In this document: positions 17,402 to 27,901 of the stretch, one piece after another
How the letters are laid out: the number at the start of each line of letters is the position of its first letter
Numbering within the stretch: the stretch's first letter is position 1
Assembly (NCBI RefSeq): GCF_018343795.1
Contig: NZ_CP074346.1
Location: 558,001 to 622,000, forward strand
Source of the DNA: Phocoenobacter atlanticus subsp. cyclopteri
Lineage (GTDB): Bacteria; Pseudomonadota; Gammaproteobacteria; Enterobacterales; Pasteurellaceae
Length of the DNA: 64,000 nucleotides
Direction of reading: 5' to 3'
Program-made: the position numbers and the translations under genes
Notes under the pieces: model-generated
The model's input: the letters and a program-made list of their open reading frames with translations, nothing else
Database searches by the model: none
What the model was told of the DNA's origin: nothing

Positions 17402-18550
17402 ATGAAAGTATTTCATTGGTTAAAGAATTTTTTCTTTAAACCGTCTAAATTAGGGCTAGGTGTTTTATTGGTAGTCGGTGCTATCACAGGTATTATTGCT
17501 TGGGGGGTATTTAATACGGTAATGGATAAAACAAGCACGGAAGAGTTTTGTGTGAGCTGCCATTCGATGGAACAACCATTAGCAGAATTAAAAGAAAAAT
17601 CACATTGGTCAAATAAGTTTGGTGTAACAGCATCTTGTTCGGATTGTCATTTACCTCATAATATGATTGATAAATATATTCGTAAGATCAAAGCATTAAG
17701 AGAAGTTTATGCAGAAATGGTTGGTAAATATGATGAAGAAGGTGCTTTCGAAAAACATCGTTTAGAAATGGCAGAAAGAGAGTGGGCAAGAATGTCAGCC
17801 AATGGTTCACAGGAATGCAAAAACTGTCATCGCTATGATAGAATGAAATTTGATAAAATGTCAGAAGCTGCAAGAAATGCAATGAAACCAGCAGCAGAGA
17901 AAGATCAAAGCTGTATTGATTGCCATAAAGGTATTTCACATCATTTGCCAAAACCAAAAGAAGTTGAAGCGGTAAGTGATTTAACAGCAGGAACAACTTA
18001 TTTCACGAAAGAGAGTGCTAAATTATTCACTGATGAAAATATGCAACAGGAAATTGGCTATTTAGAAACGGCCGTACCTGTGACATTTATTAAATCAGCA
18101 GATAAAGCGGACTTAGTTGAGTTTACCGTGTGGCGTAAGGCGAAAGGTTTTGGTCGTATTGGTTATCACGAAATGGGTAAAAATATTACCGATGCGGTAT
18201 TAACTAAGAAGTTTATGAAAACTAAACCTAAACAATATGAAGTACTTGAAAAAGTTAAAGATTCTGTTACTCGTTTAAAATGGCAAAAAATTAAATTGCA
18301 AGCATGGGTTGTAAAATCACAGTTAATAGAGAACATTGATAGCCTTTGGGCGAAAGCAGAAGGTGTGTATAAAACACAATGTAGTACTTGTCATAAGCAA
18401 CCAGATGTTGCACATTTTGATGCAAATACTTGGATTGGTTTATTTAATGGAATGGTTGGCTTTACTAGTATAGATGAAACAACTGGTAAACAAGTATTGC
18501 GTTATTTACAAATGCACTCATCAGATTTTGAAAAACATCCGAATAAATAA
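17402..18550 (+). CDS. torC: Pentahaem c-type cytochrome of TMAO respiration
   Basis: Membrane-anchored quinol dehydrogenase that passes electrons to TorA. The start at 17402 is chosen because GGAG lies 6 bases upstream; this gives 382 residues. One N-terminal membrane segment ([19 protein letters not shown]) is followed by four NapC/NirT haem motifs: CVSCH at 50, CSDCH at 79, CKNCH at 139 and CIDCH at 171. A fifth, CSTCH at 327, lies in the C-terminal TorC-specific domain. The fifth haem separates TorC/TorY from NapC. Haem attachment needs the ccm genes encoded 3.5 kb downstream. Confidence 0.94.
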   Translation: MKVFHWLKNFFFKPSKLGLGVLLVVGAITGIIAWGVFNTVMDKTSTEEFCVSCHSMEQPLAELKEKSHWSNKFGVTASCSDCHLPHNMIDKYIRKIKALREVYAEMVGKYDEEGAFEKHRLEMAEREWARMSANGSQECKNCHRYDRMKFDKMSEAARNAMKPAAEKDQSCIDCHKGISHHLPKPKEVEAVSDLTAGTTYFTKESAKLFTDENMQQEIGYLETAVPVTFIKSADKADLVEFTVWRKAKGFGRIGYHEMGKNITDAVLTKKFMKTKPKQYEVLEKVKDSVTRLKWQKIKLQAWVVKSQLIENIDSLWAKAEGVYKTQCSTCHKQPDVAHFDANTWIGLFNGMVGFTSIDETTGKQVLRYLQMHSSDFEKHPNK

Positions 18551-18561
18551 GGAGAAACATT

Positions 18562-21042
18562 ATGCAACAATCTCGTCGTCAGTTTTTAACCAGTGCTTCG
18601 GCAATGGCTGCAACTCTTTCAATGCCAAGCTTTCTTGTTTCAAGAAATGCATTTGCAAATACGGAGTCGTCAGAGTGGAAATTAAGCGGTTCACACTGGG
18701 GTGCATTTCGTGCCAAAGTTGAAAATGGTAAAGTAAGTGCAGTTAAAGCATTTGAGTATGATAAAAACCCAACAGAAATGCTTAAAGGGATCAAAGGATT
18801 AATTTATAGTGAAGCCCGTGTTCGCTATCCTATGGTACGTTTAGATTGGCTTAAAAACCGTAAAAATCCTGAAAAATTAGTAGGTGTTGAAAACCGTGGA
18901 GATAATCGTTTTGTACGTGTGTCTTGGGACGAAGCGTTAGATTATTTCTATCAAGAATTAGATCGTGTTCAAAAAAATTATGGTCCTTGGGCATTACACA
19001 CTGCAAACGTAGGTTGGCGTTCAACAGGTCAATTCCACAGTTGTGGTAACCATATGAACCGTGCTGTGGGTATGTTTGGACATAGTGTCACTTCTGCGGG
19101 AGATTATTCTACTGGGGCGGGACAAGTTATTCTTCCTTATGTTTTAGGTTCAACCGAAGTTTACTCACAAGGAACATCTTGGGATGTAATCTTAAAAGAA
19201 AGTGAAAATATTATTTTCTGGTCAAGCGATCCTGTTAAAAACTTACAAGTTGGTTGGAACTGTGAAACTCACGAAGCTTATGCTTATTTAGAACAATTAA
19301 AACAGAAAGTTGCGGCAAAAGGCGTAAATGTCATTTCTGTTGACCCTGTTAAAACAAAAACACAGAATTTCTTAGGTTGTGAACATCAGTATATCAACCC
19401 ACAAACAGACGTTGCGATGATGTTGGCAATGGCGTATGTGCTTTATACTGAAAAATTATACAATGAAGACTTTATTGATACTTATACCGTAGGTTTTGAA
19501 GATTTTGTTCCATACTTAATGGGTGAAACAGAAGATAAAGTTGCAAAAACACCAGAATGGGCAGAAAAAATCTGTGGTATTCCAGCAGATAAAATCCGTG
19601 AATTTACTCGCTCATTAGTGGGTAAACGTACACAGTTTATCTTTGGTTGGGCAATTCAACGTCAACAACACGGTGAACAACCATATTGGATGGCGGCTGT
19701 TTTAGCATCAATGTTAGGACAAATTGGTTTACCAGGTGGTGGTATTAGTTATGCTCACCATTATAGTTCCGTAGGTGTTTCAAGCTCAGGTGCGGCAATG
19801 CCAGGTGCATTCCCACTTAATATTGATGAAGGTCAAAAGCCTGTTTACGATAACAAAGATTATAAAGGTTATAGTGCGGTTATTCCTGTGGCAAGAGCAA
19901 CAGATTCGATTCTTCACGCCGGCGAAACCATTAACTATAACGGTAAAAAAGTGGTTTATGCACCATATAAAATGGTTATCTTCTCTGGTTGTAACCAGTG
20001 GCATCGTCAATCACAACATAACAAAATGAAAGAAGCGTTCAAAAAATTAGAAACCGTTATTTCTGTTGATTATGCTTGGACTGCAACTTGTCGTTTTGCG
20101 GATATCGTATTACCAGCTTGTACACCATTTGAACGTAACGATATTGATGGTTACGGTTCATACAGTGCACGTGGTGTGATTAAAATGGAAAAATTAGTTG
20201 AGCCTTTATATGAGTCTCGTTCAGACTTTGAGATCTTTAAAGATCTTTGTAAACGTTTTGGTAAAGAGAAAGAATATACGCGTGGTATGAATGAAATGCA
20301 ATGGGTTGAGTCACTTTACGAAGATTGTCGTAAAGAGAATAATGGCAAATTTGAAATGCCACCATTTGCAGAGTTCTGGAAAAAAGGTTATGTGTTATTC
20401 CCAGAAGGTAAACCTTGGGTACGTCACGCTGACTTCATTGAAGATCCAGAATTACACGCACTAGGTACACCATCAGGCTTTATTGAAATTTTCAGCAATA
20501 AAATAGCTGAGTATGGGTATAATAACTGTAAAGGACATCCAATGTGGTTTGAAAAAGAAGAGCGTTCTCACGGTGGTCCTAAATCAGATAAATACCCATT
20601 CTGGTTACAATCAGCTCACCCAGATAAACGTTTACACTCACAAATGTGTCAATCAAAAGAGTTACGTGAAACCTATACAATTCAAGGTCGTGAACCATTA
20701 TTTATGAACCCAGAAGATGCGAAAAAATTAGGTATTGCTCACGGTGATTTAGTTCGTGTATTTAATGATCGTGGTCAAGCGATTGTTGGGGCTCATCTAT
20801 CTGATAATTTCCCAAGTGGTGTGTTACGCTTACAAGAAGGGGCTTGGTTCTCACCATTAGGTGCAGAAGACGGTGCTATTGATACCTATGGTTCACCAAA
20901 TACAATGACATTAGATATTGGTACATCTGAGCTTGCTCAAGCAGTATCAGCAAATACTTGTATTGTGAATGTTGAAAAATATCAAGGCGATGCACCAACA
21001 CCAAATGGCTTTACTGGTCCAACAGAAGTTAAGTTATCATAA
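18562..21042 (+). CDS. torA: Periplasmic trimethylamine-N-oxide reductase
   Basis: Molybdenum enzyme that reduces TMAO with electrons from TorC. The 826-residue protein starts with a Tat signal [10 protein letters not shown] and a cleavage region near AFA. The serine of GDYSTGAGQ (S183) matches the molybdenum ligand of the DMSO reductase family. Long runs such as [34 protein letters not shown] and [10 protein letters not shown] follow E. coli TorA more closely than TorZ or BisC. Eleven bases separate it from torC. No torR, torS or torT is seen here, so induction may rest on FNR or on genes elsewhere. Confidence 0.95.
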   Translation: MQQSRRQFLTSASAMAATLSMPSFLVSRNAFANTESSEWKLSGSHWGAFRAKVENGKVSAVKAFEYDKNPTEMLKGIKGLIYSEARVRYPMVRLDWLKNRKNPEKLVGVENRGDNRFVRVSWDEALDYFYQELDRVQKNYGPWALHTANVGWRSTGQFHSCGNHMNRAVGMFGHSVTSAGDYSTGAGQVILPYVLGSTEVYSQGTSWDVILKESENIIFWSSDPVKNLQVGWNCETHEAYAYLEQLKQKVAAKGVNVISVDPVKTKTQNFLGCEHQYINPQTDVAMMLAMAYVLYTEKLYNEDFIDTYTVGFEDFVPYLMGETEDKVAKTPEWAEKICGIPADKIREFTRSLVGKRTQFIFGWAIQRQQHGEQPYWMAAVLASMLGQIGLPGGGISYAHHYSSVGVSSSGAAMPGAFPLNIDEGQKPVYDNKDYKGYSAVIPVARATDSILHAGETINYNGKKVVYAPYKMVIFSGCNQWHRQSQHNKMKEAFKKLETVISVDYAWTATCRFADIVLPACTPFERNDIDGYGSYSARGVIKMEKLVEPLYESRSDFEIFKDLCKRFGKEKEYTRGMNEMQWVESLYEDCRKENNGKFEMPPFAEFWKKGYVLFPEGKPWVRHADFIEDPELHALGTPSGFIEIFSNKIAEYGYNNCKGHPMWFEKEERSHGGPKSDKYPFWLQSAHPDKRLHSQMCQSKELRETYTIQGREPLFMNPEDAKKLGIAHGDLVRVFNDRGQAIVGAHLSDNFPSGVLRLQEGAWFSPLGAEDGAIDTYGSPNTMTLDIGTSELAQAVSANTCIVNVEKYQGDAPTPNGFTGPTEVKLS

Positions 21043-21045
21043 AAT

Positions 21046-21633
21046 ATGATTAACTTAGAAAAAGAAGAAAAGGCATTTCTTTGCACGTGGTTTGGCAGTT
21101 TGCTAAGCCACGAGCTTACAGAAGAGCAGCTTAAACAATATCAGCAAGGTACGTTTGAGCCATTATTTGAGTTATTATCTGAGCTGTTATCTGAACAAGG
21201 ATTGTCATCACAGGTTCAACAGATTAAATCTGATATAACTCAAATCAATGAAATGCCTTATGGTCAGTTAGAGCTAGCCGCTGATTTTACGCAACTTTTC
21301 TTACTTGATGGAGAAAGTAGTGCATTGCCGTATGCTTCTGCTTATTTAGAAGAAGAGGATTTAGCAACGAACCTTAACTATATGGATTCATTGTTAACAC
21401 AATTTGGATTGCAATTTAATCAAGAAAGTAAAGAACCCAGCGATCATATTGGTGTTTATTTAGAAATCTTGAATAAATTAGTGACAGAATCTGATTCTGA
21501 AAAACAGCAAGATTTTATACAAAATTATTTATTAATATGGTTAATTCCATTTAATGAAAAAGTACAAAAAGTTAAAACCAAAACAATGTTTTACCAAAAT
21601 ATTGTAGCGGTACTTGTTGCGATATTCAGTTAA
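21046..21633 (+). CDS. torD: TorA-specific chaperone
   Basis: Cytoplasmic chaperone that binds the TorA signal and holds the enzyme for cofactor insertion. The 195-residue, all-helical protein has FLCTWFGSLLSHELT at the start and the region DYTQLFLLDGESSALPYASAYLEE-like (here ADFTQLFLLDGESS), typical of the family. It begins three bases after torA. A terminator follows, so torCAD is one transcript. Confidence 0.9.
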   Translation: MINLEKEEKAFLCTWFGSLLSHELTEEQLKQYQQGTFEPLFELLSELLSEQGLSSQVQQIKSDITQINEMPYGQLELAADFTQLFLLDGESSALPYASAYLEEEDLATNLNYMDSLLTQFGLQFNQESKEPSDHIGVYLEILNKLVTESDSEKQQDFIQNYLLIWLIPFNEKVQKVKTKTMFYQNIVAVLVAIFS

Positions 21634-21660
21634 TAAGGTAGCGTTAAATTTATAACGAAG

Positions 21661-21697
21661 TGTGGTTGGATAAAAAACATTCAACCACATTTTATTC
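21661..21697 (+). terminator. Intrinsic terminator after torD
   Basis: TGTGGTTG and CAACCACA form a perfect 8-bp stem with a 13-base loop, followed by TTTTATT. It separates torCAD from tatA. Confidence 0.85.
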
Positions 21698-21727
21698 TAT
21701 TTAGAGTATTATTTTTAGGAGATGAAA

Positions 21728-21949
21728 ATGGGAATTAGTCCTTGGCAGTTATTAGCAATTGTTGTTGTCGTTATATTACTTTTTGGAACAAAAAAATTAA
21801 GAAATATGGGTTCTGATCTTGGTGGAGCAATGAAAGATTTCAAAAAGGCAATGAAAGATGAAGGACAAGAAATCGAAGCTAAAGATGCAGAATTTGAAAA
21901 AATTGTAGATGAAGTTAAACAAGATACAGTAAAGCAAGAGAAAAAATAA
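21728..21949 (+). CDS. tatA: Sec-independent translocase subunit TatA, without tatB or tatC beside it
   Basis: TatA forms the pore of the twin-arginine export route. The start at 21728 (MGISPWQLL) fits the family and has AGGAG 6 bases upstream; an ATG at 21722 abuts the ribosome site and is unlikely. The product is 73 residues: one membrane segment at about 5-20, [24 protein letters not shown] as the amphipathic helix, and an acidic/basic tail. It has its own terminator on each side. Lying next to a Tat substrate operon, it may be a TatE-like extra copy or the only tatA; tatB and tatC are not in the window. Confidence 0.92.
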   Translation: MGISPWQLLAIVVVVILLFGTKKLRNMGSDLGGAMKDFKKAMKDEGQEIEAKDAEFEKIVDEVKQDTVKQEKK

Positions 21950-21982
21950 AATTCTCTTATAAATAAAGGTTATTTTTAAGAT

Positions 21983-22016
21983 CCTGTGATAAATTTATTT
22001 TCACAGGGTTTCTTGT
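21983..22016 (+). terminator. Intrinsic terminator after tatA
   Basis: CCTGTGA and TCACAGG form a perfect 7-bp stem with an 11-base AT loop, followed by GTTTCTTGTT. Confidence 0.85.
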
Positions 22017-22056
22017 TATTAGTATTTTATAAAAAATAAAGATTAATCAATATATT

Positions 22057-22713
22057 ATGTCAAACAATAATCAATTAAAAGTTGTGCAACTTTGTTGCCA
22101 GAGAGGAAATAAACGACTATTCAGTCATTTAGATTTTTGCTGGAATGCAGGTGATTTTGTGCAAGTTGAAGGGCATAATGGTATTGGAAAAACCAGCTTG
22201 TTACGTATTTTAGTTGGATTAGCTCAACCTTTAAGCGGTGAGATCTTTTGGAATAATTGCAAAATTCATAAAAATCGAGAAGAGTATCACCATAATTTAC
22301 TTTATTTAGGACATCTTGCAGGAATTAAACAAGAATTAACCGCTTGGGAAAATTTACAATTTTATCAAAAAGTGACAGATTGTAAGCAAGGCGACGATAT
22401 TTTGTGGGACGTTTTGCAAAAGGTTGGTCTGTTTGGGCGTGAAGACATTATTGCAAGCCAGCTTTCAGCAGGGCAACAAAAACGTATTGCTTTAGCACGA
22501 TTATGGTTATCTAATGCACCTTTGTGGATTTTAGATGAACCTTTTAATGCGATTGATAAACAAGGTGTTCAGGTTTTAACCCAATTATTTGAGCAACATA
22601 CTCAAAAGGGGGGAATTGTAATTTTAACCAGTCATCAAGCAATTCCAAGTGAAAAATTGAAAATACTTCAATTAAAAGAGTATAAATATCAGGATAATTA
22701 TGATGATATTTAG
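22057..22713 (+). CDS. ccmA: Cytochrome c maturation ATPase CcmA
   Basis: ATPase of the CcmABCD complex that releases holo-CcmE. The 218-residue frame has Walker [10 protein letters not shown], signature [15 protein letters not shown] and Walker [13 protein letters not shown]. It overlaps ccmB by 14 bases and is the first gene of an unbroken nine-gene run. Confidence 0.96.
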   Translation: MSNNNQLKVVQLCCQRGNKRLFSHLDFCWNAGDFVQVEGHNGIGKTSLLRILVGLAQPLSGEIFWNNCKIHKNREEYHHNLLYLGHLAGIKQELTAWENLQFYQKVTDCKQGDDILWDVLQKVGLFGREDIIASQLSAGQQKRIALARLWLSNAPLWILDEPFNAIDKQGVQVLTQLFEQHTQKGGIVILTSHQAIPSEKLKILQLKEYKYQDNYDDI

Positions 22714-23368
22714 TCAAATTATTAAAAGAGAATTACAAATTGCAATGCGAAAGCAAGCAGAAATTTTAAATCCGTTGTGGTTTTTTCTGATTGTTTTAAC
22801 TTTGTTTCCACTCGCTGTGGGATCGGATCCCGTATTGCTTTCAAAAATAGCTGCGGGCATTGTGTGGGTGGCGGCGTTGCTTTCAGCGTTGCTCTCTTTT
22901 GAACGCTTATTCCGTGATGACTTTATAGATGGTTCATTAGAACAAATAATGTTACTTTCTCAACCTTTGCCGATGATTGTTTTAGCAAAAGTGATTGCTC
23001 ATTGGCTATTAACAGGTTTACCCTTGATTTTATTATCCCCTATTGCGGCATTATTACTCTCTTTGGAAATTCAAGTTTGGTGGGCATTGGTACTTACATT
23101 ATTACTTGGCACACCGATTTTAAGTTGCATTGGTGCAATAGGCGTAGCATTAACCGTTGGGCTAAGAAAAGGAGGGGTTTTATTAAGTTTATTAGTCCTT
23201 CCTCTTTTTATTCCAGTATTAATTTTTTCCGCCTCAGTATTAGATGCAGCAAATTTACAATTACCTTATCACGGTCAACTGGCTATTTTAGGGGCATTTT
23301 TAGCAGTAGCAATCACTTTATCACCTTTTGCAATTGCCACTGCATTAAGAATTAGTTTAGATCAATAA
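22700..23368 (+). CDS. ccmB: Cytochrome c maturation membrane protein CcmB
   Basis: Six-helix inner-membrane partner of CcmA; 222 residues. The start [31 protein letters not shown] and the loop [16 protein letters not shown] are characteristic. Two adjacent ATG codons (22700, 22703) are possible starts, both inside the end of ccmA, which implies coupled translation. Confidence 0.95.
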   Translation: MMIFSQIIKRELQIAMRKQAEILNPLWFFLIVLTLFPLAVGSDPVLLSKIAAGIVWVAALLSALLSFERLFRDDFIDGSLEQIMLLSQPLPMIVLAKVIAHWLLTGLPLILLSPIAALLLSLEIQVWWALVLTLLLGTPILSCIGAIGVALTVGLRKGGVLLSLLVLPLFIPVLIFSASVLDAANLQLPYHGQLAILGAFLAVAITLSPFAIATALRISLDQ

Positions 23369-23382
23369 AAGGATAACAAAGA

Positions 23383-24114
23383 ATGTGGAAATGGTTACAC
23401 CCTTATGCTAAATCAGAAACTCAGTATTATTTGTGTGGAAAATTTATTCCATTATTTGCAGTACTAAGTATTGCATTATTAGGCGTTGGAATTGTATGGG
23501 GGTTGGCTTTCGCTCCAGCAGATTACCAACAAGGGAATAGTTTTAGAATTATGTATATTCACGTTCCAAGTGCAATTTGGTCTATGGCTGTTTATGGTTC
23601 AATGGCAATTGCGGCTGTTGTGGCATTAGTTTGGCAAATTAAACAAGCCCATATTGCAATGATTGCAATGGCACCGATTGGTGCAACTTTTACATTTATT
23701 GCACTGGTTAAAGGAGCTATTTGGGGCAAACCAATGTGGGGTACTTGGTGGGTGTGGGATGCACGTTTAACCGCCGAACTTATTTTATTTTTTCTTTATA
23801 TTGGTGTAATCGCACTTTATTCAGCCTTTCAAAATGAAAGAGTAGGGGCAAAAGCAGCGGGTATTTTGAATATTGTTGGGGTAATCAATTTACCTATTAT
23901 CCATTTTTCAGTAGAGTGGTGGAATACCCTACATCAAGGGGCAAGTATTACAAAATTTGAAAAACCATCCATCGCTACCCCAATGCTAATACCATTAATT
24001 TTATGTATTTTTGGTTTTATGATGCTCTATATTTGGTTTACCTTAGTACGTTACCGAGTAGAGTTAGTGAGAAGTGAGAAAAATCGTGCTTGGGTGCAGG
24101 ATTTAGTAAAATAA
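23383..24114 (+). CDS. ccmC: Haem-handling protein CcmC
   Basis: Loads haem onto CcmE. The 243-residue protein has six membrane segments and the haem-binding tryptophan-rich motif WGTWWVWDARLT between helices 3 and 4, with histidines in MYIHVPSAIW and IIHFSVEWWNTLHQG. AAAGGA lies upstream. After it comes an 86-base gap holding an uptake signal and a REP-like palindrome. Confidence 0.97.
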   Translation: MWKWLHPYAKSETQYYLCGKFIPLFAVLSIALLGVGIVWGLAFAPADYQQGNSFRIMYIHVPSAIWSMAVYGSMAIAAVVALVWQIKQAHIAMIAMAPIGATFTFIALVKGAIWGKPMWGTWWVWDARLTAELILFFLYIGVIALYSAFQNERVGAKAAGILNIVGVINLPIIHFSVEWWNTLHQGASITKFEKPSIATPMLIPLILCIFGFMMLYIWFTLVRYRVELVRSEKNRAWVQDLVK

Positions 24115-24162
24115 GCGGTTATATTTAATTAAAAATTTACACATTTTTTATAATTTATATTT

Positions 24163-24189
24163 GTAGAGACAGGGCGTGCCCTGTCTACG
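24163..24189. repeat. REP-like palindrome inside the ccm operon
   Basis: GTAGAGACAGGGC-GT-GCCCTGTCTAC has an 8-bp perfect inner stem (24168-24175 with 24178-24185). It resembles the palindromes at 5137-5158 and 37703-37727. It lies between ccmC and ccmD; with a 2-base loop and no T run it is not a standard terminator. Confidence 0.7.
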
Positions 24190-24218
24190 AATATAAAAAT
24201 ATGGAGAACAGAACAACA

Positions 24219-24416
24219 ATGTTTTTTCAATCTTGGAGTGATTTTTTTAATATGGGAGGCTACGGTTTTTATGTCTGGATCGCTTATGGGATTTCTTTTG
24301 TCGCAATTTTAGTTTTAGGTTTGCAAAGCATTAGCAGTAAGAAAGCACTATTTAAAGAAATTAAACGAGAGCAAGAGCGTAAACAACGTCAGCAAAATAT
24401 GAGAGGAAATTTATGA
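24219..24416 (+). CDS. ccmD: Haem exporter accessory protein CcmD
   Basis: Small single-span protein (65 residues from the ATG at 24219) that joins CcmABC. It has [19 protein letters not shown], typical of CcmD, one membrane helix, and a basic tail [11 protein letters not shown]. An upstream in-frame ATG at 24201 would add six polar residues; the shorter form is preferred by family resemblance, though the GGAG at 24202 is about 12 bases away. It overlaps ccmE by four bases (ATGA). Confidence 0.85.
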   Translation: MFFQSWSDFFNMGGYGFYVWIAYGISFVAILVLGLQSISSKKALFKEIKREQERKQRQQNMRGNL

Positions 24417-24934
24417 ATCCTAGACGTAAATCCAGACTAACAATTATTATTTTTGTATTAGTGGGCGTGACTATTGCATCTACTTTGATGCTCTATGCAC
24501 TACGCCAAAATATTGATTTCTTTTACACGCCATCAGAAGTAATTTATGGCAAACTTGATGAATTTGATACTCCAACTAAACCTAAAGTAGGACAACGTAT
24601 CCGTGTGGGTGGAATGGTTGTGGTTGGTTCTGTTGAACGTGATAATAAAAGCTTAAAAGTTACCTTTGAACTGAATGATATCGGACCTTCAATGACGGTT
24701 AAATATGATGGTATTTTGCCTGATTTATTCCGTGAAGGGCAGGGGATAGTTGCTCAAGGGGTGCTTGTTGCACCAACAGTGTTAGAAGCAACAGAAGTAT
24801 TAGCAAAACACGATGAAAACTATGTACCACCTGAATTAAATGACCAAATGAAAAAAATTCATAAACCTATGGGTGTGTCTAATTTAACGCGTGAAAGTGA
24901 AAAAGATCGTCAACAATTGAAAGAAGGTAATTAA
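24413..24934 (+). CDS. ccmE: Haem chaperone CcmE
   Basis: Periplasmic haem carrier of 173 residues with one N-terminal membrane anchor. The haem-binding histidine is H133 in [13 protein letters not shown], and [14 protein letters not shown] fits the OB-fold core. Overlaps ccmD by four bases and ccmF by one base. Confidence 0.97.
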   Translation: MNPRRKSRLTIIIFVLVGVTIASTLMLYALRQNIDFFYTPSEVIYGKLDEFDTPTKPKVGQRIRVGGMVVVGSVERDNKSLKVTFELNDIGPSMTVKYDGILPDLFREGQGIVAQGVLVAPTVLEATEVLAKHDENYVPPELNDQMKKIHKPMGVSNLTRESEKDRQQLKEGN

Positions 24935-26883
24935 TGATTGCTGAATTAGGTAACTATACTTTATCTCTTAGTTTAGCTATTTCATTGCTCTTAGCTATTT
25001 TTCCACTTTGGGGTGCTGAAAAAGGCAATGCTCAGTTAATGGCGTTGGCTCGTCCAATGGCATACAGCTTATTTTTAAGTTTAACTCTTTCTTTTTTTGC
25101 ATTATTTTATTTATTTGCAACCAATGATTTCTCAGTGCAATATATCGTAAACAATTCCAATACAAATTTACCTTTGGAATACCGTTTATCGGCAGTGTGG
25201 GGATCTCACGAAGGGTCACTTTTATTATGGATTTGGTTGCTTTCTCTTTGGAGTGCAGCGGTTGCCTTTTTTAGCAAACCGTTGCCACAAGAAGCGGTCG
25301 CTCGTGTATTAGGTATTTTAGGTATTGTGGCGATTGGATTTTTAATCTTTGTGTTATTTACCTCTAATCCTTTTGATCGAACTTTCCCTGACTTTCCAGT
25401 AGAAGGGCGAGAACTTAACCCTTTATTACAAGATATAGGACTCATTTTTCATCCTCCATTACTTTATATGGGTTATGTCGGTTTTTCTGTGGCGTTTGCA
25501 TTTGCGATTGCTTCATTGATGACAGGACGACTTGATACCGCGTGGGCGAGATGGTCAAGACCTTGGACAATGGCGGCGTGGATCTTTCTTACCTTAGGAA
25601 TTGTATTAGGTTCTTGGTGGGCATATTACGAACTTGGCTGGGGCGGTTGGTGGTTCTGGGATCCTGTTGAAAATGCCTCGCTAATGCCTTGGTTGGCTGG
25701 GACAGGCTTATTACATTCCCTTGCTGTGACTGAAAAACGAGGTTCATTTAAAGCGTGGACAGTATTATTAGCTATTTTAGCTTTTTCACTCTGTTTATTA
25801 GGTACCTTTTTAGTGCGTTCAGGTATCTTAGTTTCTGTGCATAGTTTTGCCTCTGATCCTACACGTGGTTTATATATTTTAGCTTATTTAATTGTCGTTG
25901 TAGGAGGATCTTTTGGATTATACGCTTACAAAGGAAATCAAATTCGCTCTCGTCATAATGCAGAACATTATTCACGAGAAACAGCCCTATTTTTAAATAA
26001 TATTTTCTTAATGACTGCATTAACAGTAGTTTTTTTAGGGACATTGTTGCCCTTAGTGCATAAGCAATTAGGATTAGGTACTATTTCGGTTGGTGCACCT
26101 TTCTTTAACCAAATGTTCCTCTATATTATGATTCCTTTTGCCCTATTACTAGGTGTGGGTCCTTTAATAAAATGGCGACGAGATAAGTTTTGTGCTATTC
26201 GTAAACCTTTTATTATCAGCTTAATTATTATGCTAATTTTAGGTTTTATGTTACCGCTTGTACTACAAAGTAAAATTACCGCAACGTCAGTATTAGGATC
26301 AATGATATCTGTATTTATCGTGCTATTTAGTCTTTATGGACTACATCAACGATCCACCCATAGACACAGTTTCTTAGTGGGAATAACCAAATTATCTCGT
26401 TCTCATTGGGGAATGATATTGGCTCATTTAGGGGTCGCAATGACAGTATGGGGCATCGCATTTAGCCAAAATTACAGTGTTGAACGTGATGTACGAATGA
26501 ATGTTGGAGAAAGTGTCAAAGTCGCTGATTATGATTTCAAATTACAAGGTATCTCAGAGGCAAACGGGGCAAACTATATCGGCGGTAAGGCTCAAATTGA
26601 TATTACCAAAAATGGGCAATTTGAAACCACATTATTTGCAGAAAAACGTTTTTATACGGTCAGCAAAATGTCGATGACTGAAGCAGCCATTGATTGGGGA
26701 TTTAGCCGTGATTTATATGTAGCTTTAGGTGAACAACTTTCAGATGGTGCGTGGGCATTACGTTTATACTACAAACCATTTATCCGTTGGATTTGGTTTG
26801 GGGGTATATTTATGGTACTTGGCGGTTTGCTGTGTATTTTTGATCGCCGTTATCGTTTTTCAACATTGTTAAAAGAGAAGTAA
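24934..26883 (+). CDS. ccmF: Haem lyase subunit CcmF
   Basis: Membrane core of the cytochrome c haem lyase, 649 residues with many membrane segments. It has VWGSHEGSLLLW, the WWD motif GWGGWWFWDPVENASLMPW, and histidines in IGLIFHPPLLYMG and SVHSFASDPTRG. A uptake-signal-like AAGCGGTCG lies near 25291. Length and motifs match E. coli CcmF. Confidence 0.97.
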   Translation: MIAELGNYTLSLSLAISLLLAIFPLWGAEKGNAQLMALARPMAYSLFLSLTLSFFALFYLFATNDFSVQYIVNNSNTNLPLEYRLSAVWGSHEGSLLLWIWLLSLWSAAVAFFSKPLPQEAVARVLGILGIVAIGFLIFVLFTSNPFDRTFPDFPVEGRELNPLLQDIGLIFHPPLLYMGYVGFSVAFAFAIASLMTGRLDTAWARWSRPWTMAAWIFLTLGIVLGSWWAYYELGWGGWWFWDPVENASLMPWLAGTGLLHSLAVTEKRGSFKAWTVLLAILAFSLCLLGTFLVRSGILVSVHSFASDPTRGLYILAYLIVVVGGSFGLYAYKGNQIRSRHNAEHYSRETALFLNNIFLMTALTVVFLGTLLPLVHKQLGLGTISVGAPFFNQMFLYIMIPFALLLGVGPLIKWRRDKFCAIRKPFIISLIIMLILGFMLPLVLQSKITATSVLGSMISVFIVLFSLYGLHQRSTHRHSFLVGITKLSRSHWGMILAHLGVAMTVWGIAFSQNYSVERDVRMNVGESVKVADYDFKLQGISEANGANYIGGKAQIDITKNGQFETTLFAEKRFYTVSKMSMTEAAIDWGFSRDLYVALGEQLSDGAWALRLYYKPFIRWIWFGGIFMVLGGLLCIFDRRYRFSTLLKEK

Positions 26884-26889
26884 ATTATT

Positions 26890-27432
26890 ATGAATAAAAA
26901 ACGTTATATTCCACTGATCCTTTTTTTGGTTTTAGTGATCGCATTTTTTGTACAATTACAACACAATGCTCAAGGTGATGATCCTAGGGCATTAGAAAGT
27001 GCCTTAATTGGTAAACCATTACCAGCTAAAGAATTAAACGATCTCTTTGACGACAAAATACACAGAAATGAACTTTTTAAACAAGGTAAGCCTTTGTTAG
27101 TGAATGTGTGGGCGACGTGGTGTCCAACGTGTTATGCAGAACATCAATATTTAAATCAATTAGCTAAGCAGGGGATTAATATTATTGGCGTGGACTATAA
27201 AGATGATCCTAAAAAAGCACGACAATGGCTTAAAAAATTAGGCAATCCTTATCAAACGGTGATTATCGATGAAAAGGGCTCTTTTGGATTAGATTTAGGG
27301 GTTTATGGTGCACCTGAAACCTTTATTGTAGATGGTAAGGGGATTATTCATTATCGTCATACTGGAGATATCAATTCAAAAGTTTGGCAACAAAAATTAC
27401 AACCTATTTATAATAAATTAAGTGAAAAATAA
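26890..27432 (+). CDS. ccmG: Thiol:disulfide oxidoreductase CcmG (DsbE)
   Basis: Membrane-tethered thioredoxin-like protein that keeps apocytochrome cysteines reduced. The 180-residue protein has one N-terminal helix, the active site WCPTC (C78, C81), and the family insert GVYGAPETFIVDGKG with the cis-proline. Its last base region overlaps the ccmH start. Confidence 0.96.
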   Translation: MNKKRYIPLILFLVLVIAFFVQLQHNAQGDDPRALESALIGKPLPAKELNDLFDDKIHRNELFKQGKPLLVNVWATWCPTCYAEHQYLNQLAKQGINIIGVDYKDDPKKARQWLKKLGNPYQTVIIDEKGSFGLDLGVYGAPETFIVDGKGIIHYRHTGDINSKVWQQKLQPIYNKLSEK

Positions 27433-27899
27433 TGAAAAAAATAGTCTATTTACTTCTTTTTTGTTTTAGCCTTTCAGCTGTTGCGGCTATTGATGCGTTA
27501 GATTTTTCCTCACCACAGCAAGAAGAGGATTATCACACCTTAACACAGGAATTACGTTGTCCACAATGTCAAAACAATAATATTGCAGATTCTAATGCAA
27601 CTATCGCCGTAGATATGCGAGCAAAGGTTTTTGAGTTATTACAAGAAGGTAAACAAAAACAAGATATTATTGATTATATGGTGGAACGCTACGGTCATTT
27701 TGTGACTTACGATCCGCCTGTTACAACGGCAACAGCAATCTTATGGATTGCACCAGTACTATTAATTTTATTTGGGCTATTTTTTATTTTCAGCCATCAT
27801 TCAAGAAAAAAGAAAACACAAAAAATTGCAAAAAGTAATGAAAATCTGACCGCTTCCGAGCAACAACGTTTAGCTACATTACTTAAAGAAAAGGAATAA
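27432..27899 (+). CDS. ccmH: Cytochrome c biogenesis protein CcmH (CcmL type)
   Basis: Thiol reductase of the haem lyase. The 155-residue protein has a signal peptide ending VAA, the redox motif LRCPQCQNNNIADSNA (C43, C46), and a membrane helix TAILWIAPVLLILFGLFFIF. It corresponds to the N-terminal part of the fused E. coli CcmH; the TPR part is the following gene. It contains an inverted uptake core (GACCGCTT) near its 3' end. Confidence 0.95.
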   Translation: MKKIVYLLLFCFSLSAVAAIDALDFSSPQQEEDYHTLTQELRCPQCQNNNIADSNATIAVDMRAKVFELLQEGKQKQDIIDYMVERYGHFVTYDPPVTTATAILWIAPVLLILFGLFFIFSHHSRKKKTQKIAKSNENLTASEQQRLATLLKEKE

Positions 27900-27901
27900 A
27901 A

